A stretch of DNA of 64,000 nucleotides from Candidatus Albibeggiatoa sp. nov. NOAA (lineage in GTDB: Bacteria; Pseudomonadota; Gammaproteobacteria; Beggiatoales; Beggiatoaceae), in contig JAOXRS010000173.1 in NCBI GenBank assembly GCA_025800385.1, positions 1-64,000 of the forward strand, read 5' to 3'. The translations under genes were made by a program, and so were the position numbers. The notes beneath the pieces were generated by a model. That model was not told the origin of the DNA, did no database searches, and saw only the letters and a list, made by a program, of their open reading frames with translations. Each line of letters opens with the position of its first letter. The stretch's first letter is position 1. Shown here in pieces: positions 32,397 to 41,815 of this stretch.

Positions 32397-35252
32397 TCAA
32401 AACTGAATTTTTTTTAGAATATTTGGGGTTTTTATATCGTAAACTAGTGTCTTACCTGCGATGTTTTGCTCAAATGAGCTAATATTATAATGGTCTAATG
32501 GTTCAACTATAATTTCTCTTTTATTCAATAATTCGGCAATTTTTATATCTTCATAGCTGTATACACCATGATTCAGTTCGTCTCTAAATAAATTAGTATG
32601 TTCAAATATTACAGGTAATATATCTTTTCTAAGAAAATACCCATATTCTGCTTTGGCAAAGGCAAATGGTATGGTGCTAAACTGAAATGGCTGGTTAAAT
32701 TTAGGATGACTACATTTTTCAAAGTGTTGATGAACATTGACCTGACTATTTTTAGGTTCGACAACACCTGCTACATATTGCTTGCCTGCTAATTGAGGTA
32801 ATATCTCAGAAATGATTTTTGCAATATTGGGATAACAATCGTCATTAAGCTTATAAACATATTGAAAATCAAAATGTGTATATAAAAACTGATAACCTAA
32901 AGCCAATTTTAATAGCTGTGACTCGTAATAATTTGTACATGGTACATACAGTAGGTCTTCAATGACTTGTGAAAATTTCAATTTTGGATCACCCACTAAA
33001 AAGAAATATCGAAAGCTTTTATCCTTTAGCTGATTTGCCCATGTCTGGCGTATGGCTTCTGTTTTTTTAGCATACGGATCATCGATTGGAATCAAAAATA
33101 TCACATCACTTGCTTGTACAGGGGTGAGATTTTTAATAGGAATAATCTTTATTTCTCTAGGATTCAATGGGTTATGTGTTGGATGAGCTATCCAGAATGT
33201 ATCTATCTGTCTCCGTTTAAAGCTGTTTGCAACGACTTTTAGATGATTTTTTTCTTGTACTTTGCGGTGTTGTATTGATGTGTTTTGACCATGCCAACGG
33301 TAGCTGTATAAAACTTGATGAATATGTTGAATATGAGCCGCCTCGCTTATTTTTGACCAAAAATCAAAGTCGATTGCATTTTTTATTTGCTCATCACACT
33401 GGATATTGGCTCTGGCTACAATGCGTTTTCTAAACATGCGGAAATGGCTTGCCAACATGCCAGTTAACATCCAGTCATGAGAAAAATGTCCACCACACCA
33501 ACCATCTCTCACATAATTACCATTACCCTGTTCATCAATAAAGTCATAATCGCTATAAACAGCATCAACAAGGGTTTTATCTAATACTGACACGCACGTT
33601 CGAACGGCCTCTGGTTTTAAACGGTCATCCGCATCAAGCTGACCAATATACATACCTCGACAAAATGCAATTGCTGCATTGGTTGCTTTACCTATTCCCC
33701 CATTTGGCTGTGAAAACCACCTAACTTTAGGGTTATCTGAAAAATGTTGTTCTAATCTTTCAAGCGTTTGATCTGTTGATCCATCATTACAAATACACAC
33801 TTCTAAATCATCAAAGTCTTGATCTAAACAACTTTGTACCGCGTCGATAATATAGTTTTCAGCATTGTATACGGGGATATAAATGGATACTTTGGGCACT
33901 TCAAATGCGAGGTCTGGATACTGTTTACGTGCAATAGGAGCTGGACATTTGCGTGCTAATATTTGTTTGGTAATTTTATGCCCTACAGCCCGAAAGCTCT
34001 CGCCTGTTGCAGGTTCACTGACTATTTCATCGAGTGGTTCTTGGTGCAGACATTCTATATTTAACATCGGGATAAAGTACGCGCCGATATTGTACAAACG
34101 ATAACCATGTTCGCCATCCTCACAGCCCCAAGCCTGAAAATCCTCATCAACATAACCTGCCTTATCCAATAGTATTCGAGCAAAAGCAATGTTTCCGCCA
34201 GCTGCTTTAGTAAAAGGCCATAAATCACTGGTAAGATAATGAGTTTTTTCATATACGGGATATCGCCAATCTATAGATACACCTTGGGTATTTTTACGAT
34301 CAGCAACATCATTGTTGGGATTAATACTGGGCAGATTGGTTGCAACAGAAATATCGGCTAACACCATATCATCAGTAATTTTTGATACATCTACATATCG
34401 GCGATGTCCAATTAAAACAGCCTGTTCCGTCACATGTAACACTTGCATATAAGACTCAATATCTTTTGGATACGGTAAAATGTCAGCATCCATAAAAATA
34501 ATAGCCTCTCCTGTCGCTAACTTGAGTCCCATATTTCTTGCAGCAGCTAATCTGTAGCCATCATCAATTTGCCTTGCATAATAAATAGGCAGCATTGGCT
34601 CATATTTTTTGATGAACTCTAGTACTTCATCATGACTGCCATCATCCACAACAATGATTTGCATTAATTCTTTTGGATAGGTTTGATGTGTAAGTGCTGC
34701 AAGTGTGTTAGCTAAGATTTGATGACGGTTATAAACAGGCATAATAATCGAAACCGTCTTTGTATAATGATTTGAGTCATATATAGAGGCTTGTTCAAGA
34801 ATATGTCTATAGTCATTGCCTGCTCCAATCACAGGTGGCAAGACAAATTGTTTTGGTAGGGCTGGGTTATGTTGTCGGGTAATAGGCGTTGCTGTGATTT
34901 TTGTTGCTGGTTGTGAAAGCCAGAGCTGTTTTGCTTCGTCGAATAGGCTGAGTTCAATCGCTGCTTGTTCGGCAATTTTATATGCTTTATGGCAATTCTT
35001 ATCGGCTTCTATTGCAAGTTTGGCATTTTCTAAGGCTTTTACATGATCTTGCTGACCGAGAGCTGTTTCTGCTTGTTTTAATAAAGTGTTAGCATTATTC
35101 AGCTTAGATTGACATTCTTTTAGTTTGAGTTGATATAGCAAAAAATCAGGTTGTGCTTTAACAAGAGACTCAAGAATCGGTTGAGCTTCCTCATATTCCC
35201 CTTTAATAAAGAGTTGGTGTACCGTCTTTAAGCTAGCCTTATCGTATTCCAT
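32397..35252 (-). CDS. Multidomain glycosyltransferase: helical repeats, two GT2 domains, GT31-like domain
   Basis: 951 residues. Residues ~1-115: TPR-like helical repeats. Residues ~166-430: GT2 with VSIIMPVYNRHQILANTL, the VVDDGS motif and the DxD (IIFMDADILPY), resembling the first half of chondroitin-polymerase-type enzymes (AARNMGLKLATGEAI, WGCEDGEHGYRL). Residues ~455-700: a second GT2 (VSIYIPVYNAENYI, CNDGSTDQTLE, QLDADDRLKP). Residues ~715-930: a beta-galactosyltransferase-like part (RQTWANQLKDKSFRYFFLVG, YKLNDDCYPN). Combined with the neighbouring sulfotransferases it likely builds an alternating sulfated polysaccharide. No membrane segment. Confidence 0.82.
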   Translation of the reverse strand: MEYDKASLKTVHQLFIKGEYEEAQPILESLVKAQPDFLLYQLKLKECQSKLNNANTLLKQAETALGQQDHVKALENAKLAIEADKNCHKAYKIAEQAAIELSLFDEAKQLWLSQPATKITATPITRQHNPALPKQFVLPPVIGAGNDYRHILEQASIYDSNHYTKTVSIIMPVYNRHQILANTLAALTHQTYPKELMQIIVVDDGSHDEVLEFIKKYEPMLPIYYARQIDDGYRLAAARNMGLKLATGEAIIFMDADILPYPKDIESYMQVLHVTEQAVLIGHRRYVDVSKITDDMVLADISVATNLPSINPNNDVADRKNTQGVSIDWRYPVYEKTHYLTSDLWPFTKAAGGNIAFARILLDKAGYVDEDFQAWGCEDGEHGYRLYNIGAYFIPMLNIECLHQEPLDEIVSEPATGESFRAVGHKITKQILARKCPAPIARKQYPDLAFEVPKVSIYIPVYNAENYIIDAVQSCLDQDFDDLEVCICNDGSTDQTLERLEQHFSDNPKVRWFSQPNGGIGKATNAAIAFCRGMYIGQLDADDRLKPEAVRTCVSVLDKTLVDAVYSDYDFIDEQGNGNYVRDGWCGGHFSHDWMLTGMLASHFRMFRKRIVARANIQCDEQIKNAIDFDFWSKISEAAHIQHIHQVLYSYRWHGQNTSIQHRKVQEKNHLKVVANSFKRRQIDTFWIAHPTHNPLNPREIKIIPIKNLTPVQASDVIFLIPIDDPYAKKTEAIRQTWANQLKDKSFRYFFLVGDPKLKFSQVIEDLLYVPCTNYYESQLLKLALGYQFLYTHFDFQYVYKLNDDCYPNIAKIISEILPQLAGKQYVAGVVEPKNSQVNVHQHFEKCSHPKFNQPFQFSTIPFAFAKAEYGYFLRKDILPVIFEHTNLFRDELNHGVYSYEDIKIAELLNKREIIVEPLDHYNISSFEQNIAGKTLVYDIKTPNILKKIQF

Positions 35253-35316
35253 ATTAGTGAGTTATTCCTAAAATGATTTTTTTTAACCCCAAATTTTGAT
35301 AACTGTAAAATTACGA

Positions 35317-37314
35317 CTATTTCTTAAGTCGAAGCATAAATTGATCTATTAAACTTTGCCGTTTCAAGTTGAAATAAGCACTATTGGTCTGTTCTTTTGG
35401 TTCAGCTACACAAGGTGTATAATTTGATTGGTCAACACCTAAAAAATCAACAATTTTGCGCATATGGTGAGGTTGATTTTGAATAAAATCTTCGTATTTG
35501 ATGCGTAGAGGTTCAATGTTTTTTTGTTTAAAAAATGTTTTCCACCCCTCATTGCCTTCAATTAACCTTTGGTAACACTTCTCAATATGTGCTAAATCAT
35601 AAAAATCTACTTTATGTGGTACAGATGTCTGCGTTTCATCAAATCCCCAACACCCTGTAACAAATGAAAGATGGTAAGAAATTGCTTGCGCAACAAGGTC
35701 ATCTCTATATAAGAAAATATACTTTACATCTGAATCAAGTAAATGATTATCAATAAATAGCTGTTTATTTTGATACTGATGCCAATGTAACTTCATTCCC
35801 CAAACATGATTAGCTGTGGTTCGATGGGATAATAAAAAAGCTAAATAATCATGATTGTTTGCACTAGGAATACCTAAGCGAGAACTGATTAACTCTTGAT
35901 GATTGGGGTTAAAATATTCTTGTGGAATCCCCAGCTGTGAGTTGAATAATTGACGGCATAGCAGGAAAGAACCTGAACGCCCTGTACTACAAACCACATA
36001 TTTTACTTGCGGTTGCATGGTTTCAGTATCAAAACTAGGTAGAGATAAAGCCATCTCTGTCACTTTATGATAATTATCGTCTGAGTGGATAGAAGTCTGA
36101 TTATTTAATGCCGCTTGCGCATAAGCTCTTTTGTAATATGCCTTAGGATGTTGGGGGTTATCAAATATGATTTTATTCCATAGCGTAGCTGCTTCATGCC
36201 ACCGTGATTCTGATAAAGAGAAATCAGCAAGATCCTCTTCTAGTCGTTGTATTGCTTGAGACTGATCGGTATTTACTTTTTCCAGTAAGTGTAGTTGCTG
36301 TTGTTGGTCAGTATAGTTTTTTTCTAACTGTGCTATTTTCTGTTGCTTATAAACGCCCTCTTTCTCTAGCTGCTCTAACCGTTGTTTATTCTCACTTACT
36401 TTTTCAGATTGTTTAATTTGTTGCTGTTTATCGGCATAGGTCTTTTCTAATTGCTCTATTTTCTGTTGTTGATCGGCATGAGCCTTTTCTAGCTGCTCTA
36501 TTTTTTGTTGTTTATCAGCATAAATCTTTTCTAGTTGTACTATTTGCTGCTGTTTGTCCGAGTTTATTGTTTCTAGTTGTGTTATTTGTTGCTGTTGATC
36601 TGTGTTTGTTTGTGTTAATTGTTCTAACTGTTGTTGTTTTTCAAGGTTTTCTTTCTGTAACTCTTGATTTCTTAAGAAGTAAACTTCTAACTCTTCTTGT
36701 ACTTGATACAATTGAGATAGCAGTAACTCATTGTCATTAACTTTTTCAACAGTACTTGAGGTACTTTGAATTTCTTCCTCAATTACCTTAGTCCGCTCAA
36801 GTACCTTTTGTGCTAACTCAACTTTATTTTCTTGGTTAAATGTTTTGTGTAAAGTGGCATAAATTTCAACTAACTGTGTACATAAGTTTTTATCTAAATC
36901 TAGTGCATTTTTATATGCTTGAAGTGCAAACTCATATTGTTTGTTTTTAATTAAAATTGTACCTAAACGTAAATAGGACTGTGCTAATTCGGTATGCACA
37001 CTTTTAAATTGCAAAGCATGTAAGTAGGCTTTTTCTGCTTCTATATATGCTTTCATTTCAACTGAAACATCACCAAAAGCAATTGCTGCAATGGCTAATT
37101 GAGGATTGAGCTTTAAAGTTTGCATAAAAGCATTAGCAGCCTTAGCCCATTTTTTATCTATGCGATAAGCAAGGCCTAATTGGTAGTAAAGCCAATCCAT
37201 GTTTGCAGGTTTCAAGGCGATCAATGCCTGAAGTATTTTTGTAGCTTTAGCACCTTGCTTGTTTTCAAGTAAACTTGTGGCCAAAGCTTCTTGCTCTTGG
37301 ATACTATGAGTCAC
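35317..37314 (-). CDS. TPR-coiled coil-Stf0-type sulfotransferase
   Basis: 665 residues in three parts. Residues ~5-180: four to five TPR units (AKAANAFMQTLKLNPQLAIA, YEFALQAYKNALDLD). Residues ~195-365: long coiled coil with 14-residue repeats of the type QLEKxxADKQQKI. Residues ~435-665: sulfotransferase of the Stf0 kind, with PAPS loop VCSTGRSGSFLLCRQL, the IPQEYFNP segment, and YIFLYRDDLVAQAISYH for the 3'-phosphate. Family members transfer sulfate to sugars such as trehalose. The TPR and coil parts probably dock it to the glycan assembly complex (inference). First gene of the minus-strand cluster. Confidence 0.85.
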   Translation of the reverse strand: MTHSIQEQEALATSLLENKQGAKATKILQALIALKPANMDWLYYQLGLAYRIDKKWAKAANAFMQTLKLNPQLAIAAIAFGDVSVEMKAYIEAEKAYLHALQFKSVHTELAQSYLRLGTILIKNKQYEFALQAYKNALDLDKNLCTQLVEIYATLHKTFNQENKVELAQKVLERTKVIEEEIQSTSSTVEKVNDNELLLSQLYQVQEELEVYFLRNQELQKENLEKQQQLEQLTQTNTDQQQQITQLETINSDKQQQIVQLEKIYADKQQKIEQLEKAHADQQQKIEQLEKTYADKQQQIKQSEKVSENKQRLEQLEKEGVYKQQKIAQLEKNYTDQQQQLHLLEKVNTDQSQAIQRLEEDLADFSLSESRWHEAATLWNKIIFDNPQHPKAYYKRAYAQAALNNQTSIHSDDNYHKVTEMALSLPSFDTETMQPQVKYVVCSTGRSGSFLLCRQLFNSQLGIPQEYFNPNHQELISSRLGIPSANNHDYLAFLLSHRTTANHVWGMKLHWHQYQNKQLFIDNHLLDSDVKYIFLYRDDLVAQAISYHLSFVTGCWGFDETQTSVPHKVDFYDLAHIEKCYQRLIEGNEGWKTFFKQKNIEPLRIKYEDFIQNQPHHMRKIVDFLGVDQSNYTPCVAEPKEQTNSAYFNLKRQSLIDQFMLRLKK
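36244..36627 (-). repeat. 42-bp tandem coding repeats (coiled-coil)
   Basis: About nine imperfect units of 14 codons (residues 230-357 of the sulfotransferase), each two heptads with consensus QLEK-x(2-3)-DKQQ-(Q/K)I. Copies have diverged in sequence and one is shortened near residue 310, so the array is old but could still vary in length. Confidence 0.8.
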
Positions 37315-38032
37315 TTCCGCTACCTTATATAATAAATCTCTAGTTAATATATTGTAATTAGATAAAATGATTCAAGGTTGTTATTTTAGCATGTTTTCTT
37401 TGATAGTAAACTTTGTTATATAATGTTTTTATATAATAAATCAATGCTATAAATAAATCCTACAATAGATTATTAATATGATAGATAGAAAATAAAATGT
37501 ATTAAAATTCAAGTAAAAAACCAATTTAACTCTATAAATTATATTTGACGGTACATAGAGCGTATACTAATAGAGAATATACAAAAAAGCAGTCAATACG
37601 TCTATTCAAGTATGAATATATAGATATGGAGTAGAGTGTTTTATCAGATAAAAAATACTTTTAACTAGATAGGGACGTGAGAAAATTTCTCTTTATATTC
37701 AAATAAATAATTTTTTAGAGCATCTCATTTAAATCAGTTTTATCTTCGATTATAGCCTTAAACTCTGTCATTATAGGATGTAGAATGATATGCGTTGTTA
37801 AAACCTATTTTTTATAAAGCTGTAATTGTGTGGATAGTTATACTGACAGGTGAAAAACCTAAATAAACAAACCTCATGATGAAGATTAAGTTAAAGCTTG
37901 CGTTGGACACTGTGAGCCTCTTGTTAAAAATATTGATTAATCCTTTTTATGCTACCTAAAAGCTTGAACTTTAAAATTGTATAGTACAAGCCCTGAATGG
38001 GTTCAAGTTACAAACAGAGCTTTTACACATTT
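37315..38032. other. 718-bp AT-rich gap
   Basis: No gene, strong hairpin or repeat was seen. It must hold the promoter of the minus-strand glycan cluster near 37320-37450 and the 3' end of the prenyltransferase transcript near 38000. Confidence 0.6.
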
Positions 38033-38959
38033 CTAAGCAAAACAACTGCCTTCTGGTAAATAAAAACTAAAAATTAATACAATACTCATCATCAAATGTA
38101 GTTCAATCGTATTTTTAATCGCAGGCACTAATGCTTGTGGTTGGTCGGCGGATTGATATAACACCTGTATTGCGTTTTTAGCCTCAATCAACGAAATAAA
38201 TACAATTACCGTCGCCAATGGAAAATAGCCTGTCCACGCGCCCATGCTAACAATGATAAAACTCAAACCAACCAAGGCGACAAAAACCGAGCGAGCGGCA
38301 TCTAAGCCTAAGCGTACAACCAATGTATTTTTACCTGCTTTTTTGTCTGCTTCAAAATCAGGAAACTCATTGATATATAAAATGGCAGTCACGAGACAGG
38401 CCAATGGAATTGCTGCAATAATTGGTAATGTATCAAAACTTTGTGCCTGCACATAATATGCACCTAATACAGTCAAAATACCGAAATTAAGCCCAACCAA
38501 TAATTCACCTAAACCCCGACTATGAAAGGCAAACGGTGGTGCAGAATAAAAATAAGCTGATAACACGCCTATCAAACCAACCCACAATAAACCTAAACCT
38601 GTCATCCAAACTAAAACTAATCCAATTGCCACTGCAACACTCAGCAAGCTTAAGCCAAAATAATAGGTTTCATTCGGGGTAAGGATTTGATTCTGAATCA
38701 TACGGCTGCCGCCCGCAAAAGGAGTCAAGGGGTTGGTATTAAATTCATCGGTTTGATTTAGATGGTCAAAATAATCATTGAGTACGTTGGTTGCAGCATG
38801 GAGCAAAATACCTGCTAAGAGCGATAACCCAAGTAAAATAGGCGAAAATACTTGATATTCACGCCACGCCAACATTGTTCCCAATACAATTGGCAATATC
38901 ATCACGGTAAAAAATTGTGGTCGGGTTGCTTGTACCCACGTTAATGCACTGCGTGCCAT
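38033..38959 (-). CDS. UbiA-family prenyltransferase (MenA-like)
   Basis: Integral membrane enzyme that attaches a polyprenyl chain to an aromatic acceptor. The first Asp-rich motif is NVLNDYFDHLNQTDE with the following PLTPFAGGSRMIQ; the second is INEFPDFEADKKAGKNTL. Eight to nine hydrophobic segments and 308 residues fit the family. PLTPFAGGSRMIQ resembles 1,4-dihydroxy-2-naphthoate prenyltransferase (MenA) more than UbiA, but no menaquinone gene is adjacent, so the acceptor is not certain. Divergent from murJ. Confidence 0.78.
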   Translation of the reverse strand: MARSALTWVQATRPQFFTVMILPIVLGTMLAWREYQVFSPILLGLSLLAGILLHAATNVLNDYFDHLNQTDEFNTNPLTPFAGGSRMIQNQILTPNETYYFGLSLLSVAVAIGLVLVWMTGLGLLWVGLIGVLSAYFYSAPPFAFHSRGLGELLVGLNFGILTVLGAYYVQAQSFDTLPIIAAIPLACLVTAILYINEFPDFEADKKAGKNTLVVRLGLDAARSVFVALVGLSFIIVSMGAWTGYFPLATVIVFISLIEAKNAIQVLYQSADQPQALVPAIKNTIELHLMMSIVLIFSFYLPEGSCFA

Positions 38960-39104
38960 CTTTCAGTCCTATCCGTTTATCAGTTTGAAAAATACTCATC
39001 ACCTAATGATACCTGAGCATGACAATTTAGCGAATGTTTCACCACTTGCTGTTTTAAAAAGTGCTAAAATCCCCGCCTTTGCTAGCTATGATTGACCCTG
39101 CTTT

Positions 39105-40649
39105 ATGTTAAATAAATTATTGAAATCCACGGTACTTGTGGGTGGCATAACAATGATTTCACGTGTATTTGGCTTTATTCGAGACGTGGTTATTGCACAT
39201 ACTTTTGGAGCAGGTGTTGCAACAGATGCTTTTTTAGTCGCGTTCAAAATTCCCAATTTTATGCGTCGTCTATTCGCTGAAGGGGCTTTTTCCCAAGCAT
39301 TTACCCCTGTGCTCAGTGAATATAAAACTCAACGCGATAAAGAAGAAGTGCAGGATTTAGTCAATCATGTGGCGGGTAGTTTAGGCGGTTTGCTGGCGAT
39401 TATTACGATTATCGGCGTGCTCAGTTCTCCAATACTAATTATTATCTTTGCTCCCGGATTTTTAAATCAGCCTGATAAATATCAACTTACCGCAGATATG
39501 TTAAAGCTGACCTTTCCCTATTTATTTTTTATTGCCCTAACCGCTTTTGCTGGCAGTGTGTTGAATACTTACGGTAAATTTGCAATTCCCGCGTTTACCC
39601 CTGTTTTACTCAATCTTTGTATGATTAGTGCGACGCTATTTTTAGCCCCTTATTTCGAGCAACCTGTAATGGCCTTAGCATGGGGAGTTTTTATAGCAGG
39701 TATCGTACAACTTTGTTTTCAAATTCCTTTTTTATATCGATTAAACCTAGTGCCTCGGCCTAAATTCAATTTAAAACATGAAGGAGTTTCACGCATTCAC
39801 CGCTTGATGCTGCCAGCGTTATTTGGGGTTTCTGTGTCACAAATTAACTTATTATTCGATACCTTACTGGCTTCATTTTTAATAACGGGCAGTGTTTCAT
39901 GGTTATACTATTCTGATAGATTAATGGAATTTCCTGTCGGCGTGTTTGGTTTGGCTTTAGCCACGGTGATTTTGCCTAATTTATCTAAATTGGTCGCAAA
40001 ACAAGACACCCAAGCCTTTGAAACAACAATAGATTGGGCTTTGCGTTGGGTATTTTTAATTGGCGTGCCGTGTACCTTTGGTTTAGCCACATTATCCGTG
40101 CCTATGTTGACCACATTATTTTATGGTGGTGAATTTAGCGAGCATGATATTTACCGAGCTTCACAAAGTTTAATCGCATATTCCGTTGGCTTAACAGGCT
40201 TTGTATTAATTAAAGTGCTTGCATCTGGATTTTATTCACGTCAGGATACTAAAACCCCCGTTAAAGTCGCAGTGGTTGCAATGGTATCCAATATGTTGTT
40301 GAATTTAGCTTTTATTTACCACTTACAACATGTAGGACTCGCATTAGCAACATCACTTGCTGCGTTAATTAATGCCAGTATGTTGTTTTATTACTTACGG
40401 CAACAAAATGTGTTTACACCATTAGCAGGTTGGCGCAACTTCTTGATTAGAATTGCTGCATCAGCTGCTTTAATGACAGTGATTTTAGCGTGGGGCAGTG
40501 GCTCATTAGAGCAATGGATAGCCATGTCGTTGTTCGAGCGTGTTGTACAGCTGTTTTTCTGGATTACTATCGGTGCAGTCAGTTATTTCGGCAGTTTATT
40601 TATATTTGGAATGCGATTGCAACATGTCCATAATCCACTTGTAAAATGA
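39105..40649 (+). CDS. murJ: Lipid II flippase MurJ
   Basis: Inner-membrane MOP-superfamily transporter that flips lipid II for peptidoglycan synthesis. Starts LLKSTVLVGGITMISRVFGF, IRDVVIAHTFGAG, contains the conserved FRRLFAEGAFSQAF-type segment (here MRRLFAEGAFSQAFTPVL) and LMEFPVGVFGLALATVILP. About 14 membrane segments, 514 residues, as usual. It stands alone, whereas in many relatives it lies by rpsT or ribF. A TGCTAAAAT extended -10 lies at about 39062-39070. Confidence 0.95.
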   Translation: MLNKLLKSTVLVGGITMISRVFGFIRDVVIAHTFGAGVATDAFLVAFKIPNFMRRLFAEGAFSQAFTPVLSEYKTQRDKEEVQDLVNHVAGSLGGLLAIITIIGVLSSPILIIIFAPGFLNQPDKYQLTADMLKLTFPYLFFIALTAFAGSVLNTYGKFAIPAFTPVLLNLCMISATLFLAPYFEQPVMALAWGVFIAGIVQLCFQIPFLYRLNLVPRPKFNLKHEGVSRIHRLMLPALFGVSVSQINLLFDTLLASFLITGSVSWLYYSDRLMEFPVGVFGLALATVILPNLSKLVAKQDTQAFETTIDWALRWVFLIGVPCTFGLATLSVPMLTTLFYGGEFSEHDIYRASQSLIAYSVGLTGFVLIKVLASGFYSRQDTKTPVKVAVVAMVSNMLLNLAFIYHLQHVGLALATSLAALINASMLFYYLRQQNVFTPLAGWRNFLIRIAASAALMTVILAWGSGSLEQWIAMSLFERVVQLFFWITIGAVSYFGSLFIFGMRLQHVHNPLVK

Positions 40650-40723
40650 TTTATCAAAAGGTGCAGCATATTCTCATTCTAATAATTCATGCTGCTTTTT
40701 AGCTTCACACACCAGAGGTTGTT

Positions 40724-41623
40724 ATGAGGTCTTATTTAGCTCAGCGTTTATTTTTGTATCATACCCTTGCTTGTTTGCTCTTATTTTCTGCTTTCAGTCA
40801 TGCACAAGCTTCTGAACAAGAACAACAAATTGGCTTATTATGGAAAATAGATAAATTCGGTTATGCACCCAGCTACTTACTCGGCACAATTCACTCAGAA
40901 GACCCCAGAATTCTAAATTTACCGCCCAAAATAGAAAAATACTATAAAAAATCCAAAAGTGTCACAATTGAAGTTGCCATCACATTACCGACCTTATTTA
41001 AGAGTATTCTAGCGATGTATTTGCCGATTGGTAAAACGTTGGATACGATGATTGAACCTGATAAATACCAGCAACTTGTAGAAGCTTTGAAAGAATATGG
41101 CATTCCTGAAATTGCAGTCAAAACGATTAAGCCATCTGCACTAATGATGGTTTTAAGTATGCCAAAATCTAAAGAAGGTCAATTTTTGGATATGATGCTA
41201 TATTTTAATGCACAAGCACAGGGAAAGCCCGTGTATGGTCTTGAAACAGCAGAGGAACAATTGGCAATTTTTGATACATTGAATTTAGATGAGCAAATTA
41301 TTCTGCTAGAAGAAACTTTAAATCAAATTAAACAAATGCCTGATTTATTGGAAACCATGCACCAATTGTATTTAAAACGCAATTTAACTGAAATCATGAA
41401 TTTTAGTTACAACTATATGAGCAGTGAAAAACATCAAAAAGTGGTTGATAAATTCATGGCTTATATTGTCGATCAGCGTAATTTGACCATGTTAGAACGT
41501 ATGAAGCCACGTTTAAGAGAAGGTCATGCTTTCATTGCAGTAGGTGCGTTGCATTTACCGGGGGAACGAGGCTTGTTGAAATTGTTAGAACAAGAAGGCT
41601 TTCGGGTAAAATCTATTTATTAG
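40724..41623 (+). CDS. TraB/GumN family protein
   Basis: Signal-like N-terminus (residues ~8-30, ending SHAQA), then the TraB/GumN (Tiki-like) domain: LLWKIDKFGYAPSYLLGTIHSED with the paired conserved GTxH, SVTIEVA with its Glu, a central helical region, GLETAEEQL, and near the end ERMKPRLREGHAFIAVGALHLPGERG with the GxxH motif. Members are putative metallopeptidases or erythromycin-esterase-like proteins; the activity is unproven in bacteria. Length 299 is typical. Same strand as murJ, 75 bases away, so it may share its transcript. Confidence 0.85.
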   Translation: MRSYLAQRLFLYHTLACLLLFSAFSHAQASEQEQQIGLLWKIDKFGYAPSYLLGTIHSEDPRILNLPPKIEKYYKKSKSVTIEVAITLPTLFKSILAMYLPIGKTLDTMIEPDKYQQLVEALKEYGIPEIAVKTIKPSALMMVLSMPKSKEGQFLDMMLYFNAQAQGKPVYGLETAEEQLAIFDTLNLDEQIILLEETLNQIKQMPDLLETMHQLYLKRNLTEIMNFSYNYMSSEKHQKVVDKFMAYIVDQRNLTMLERMKPRLREGHAFIAVGALHLPGERGLLKLLEQEGFRVKSIY

Positions 41624-41639
41624 CAAACGTCATTTTAGA

Positions 41640-41680
41640 GGTTAGAAATGTCAGGTTTGGACGGCTGGGATTTTCTAACC
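41640..41680. repeat. 9-bp inverted repeat after the TraB/GumN gene
   Basis: GGTTAGAAA (41640-41648) and TTTCTAACC (41672-41680) form a perfect stem with a 23-base loop shortly after the stop. There is no T-run, so it is a weak or Rho-assisted terminator at best. Confidence 0.5.
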
Positions 41681-41815
41681 CTATAAAATATAGTATAATA
41701 ATCGTTTTTTCTTAGGTACTTCATTTGTTAGCAACTCATTACACTTATACTTTTTAGTAATGATATAAAAACCAGTTTATTCTGGCATTTAGGCTACATT
41801 TGAGTATATTTAAAT

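Noticed and set aside
36244..36627. Repeats read as a possible CRISPR array
   Set aside because: Repeats are diverged 42-bp coding heptads without spacers, in frame within a sulfotransferase.
37315..38032. A small gene or RNA in the 718-bp gap
   Set aside because: No frame with family resemblance, no hairpin with a T-run, no clear promoter pair at proper spacing.
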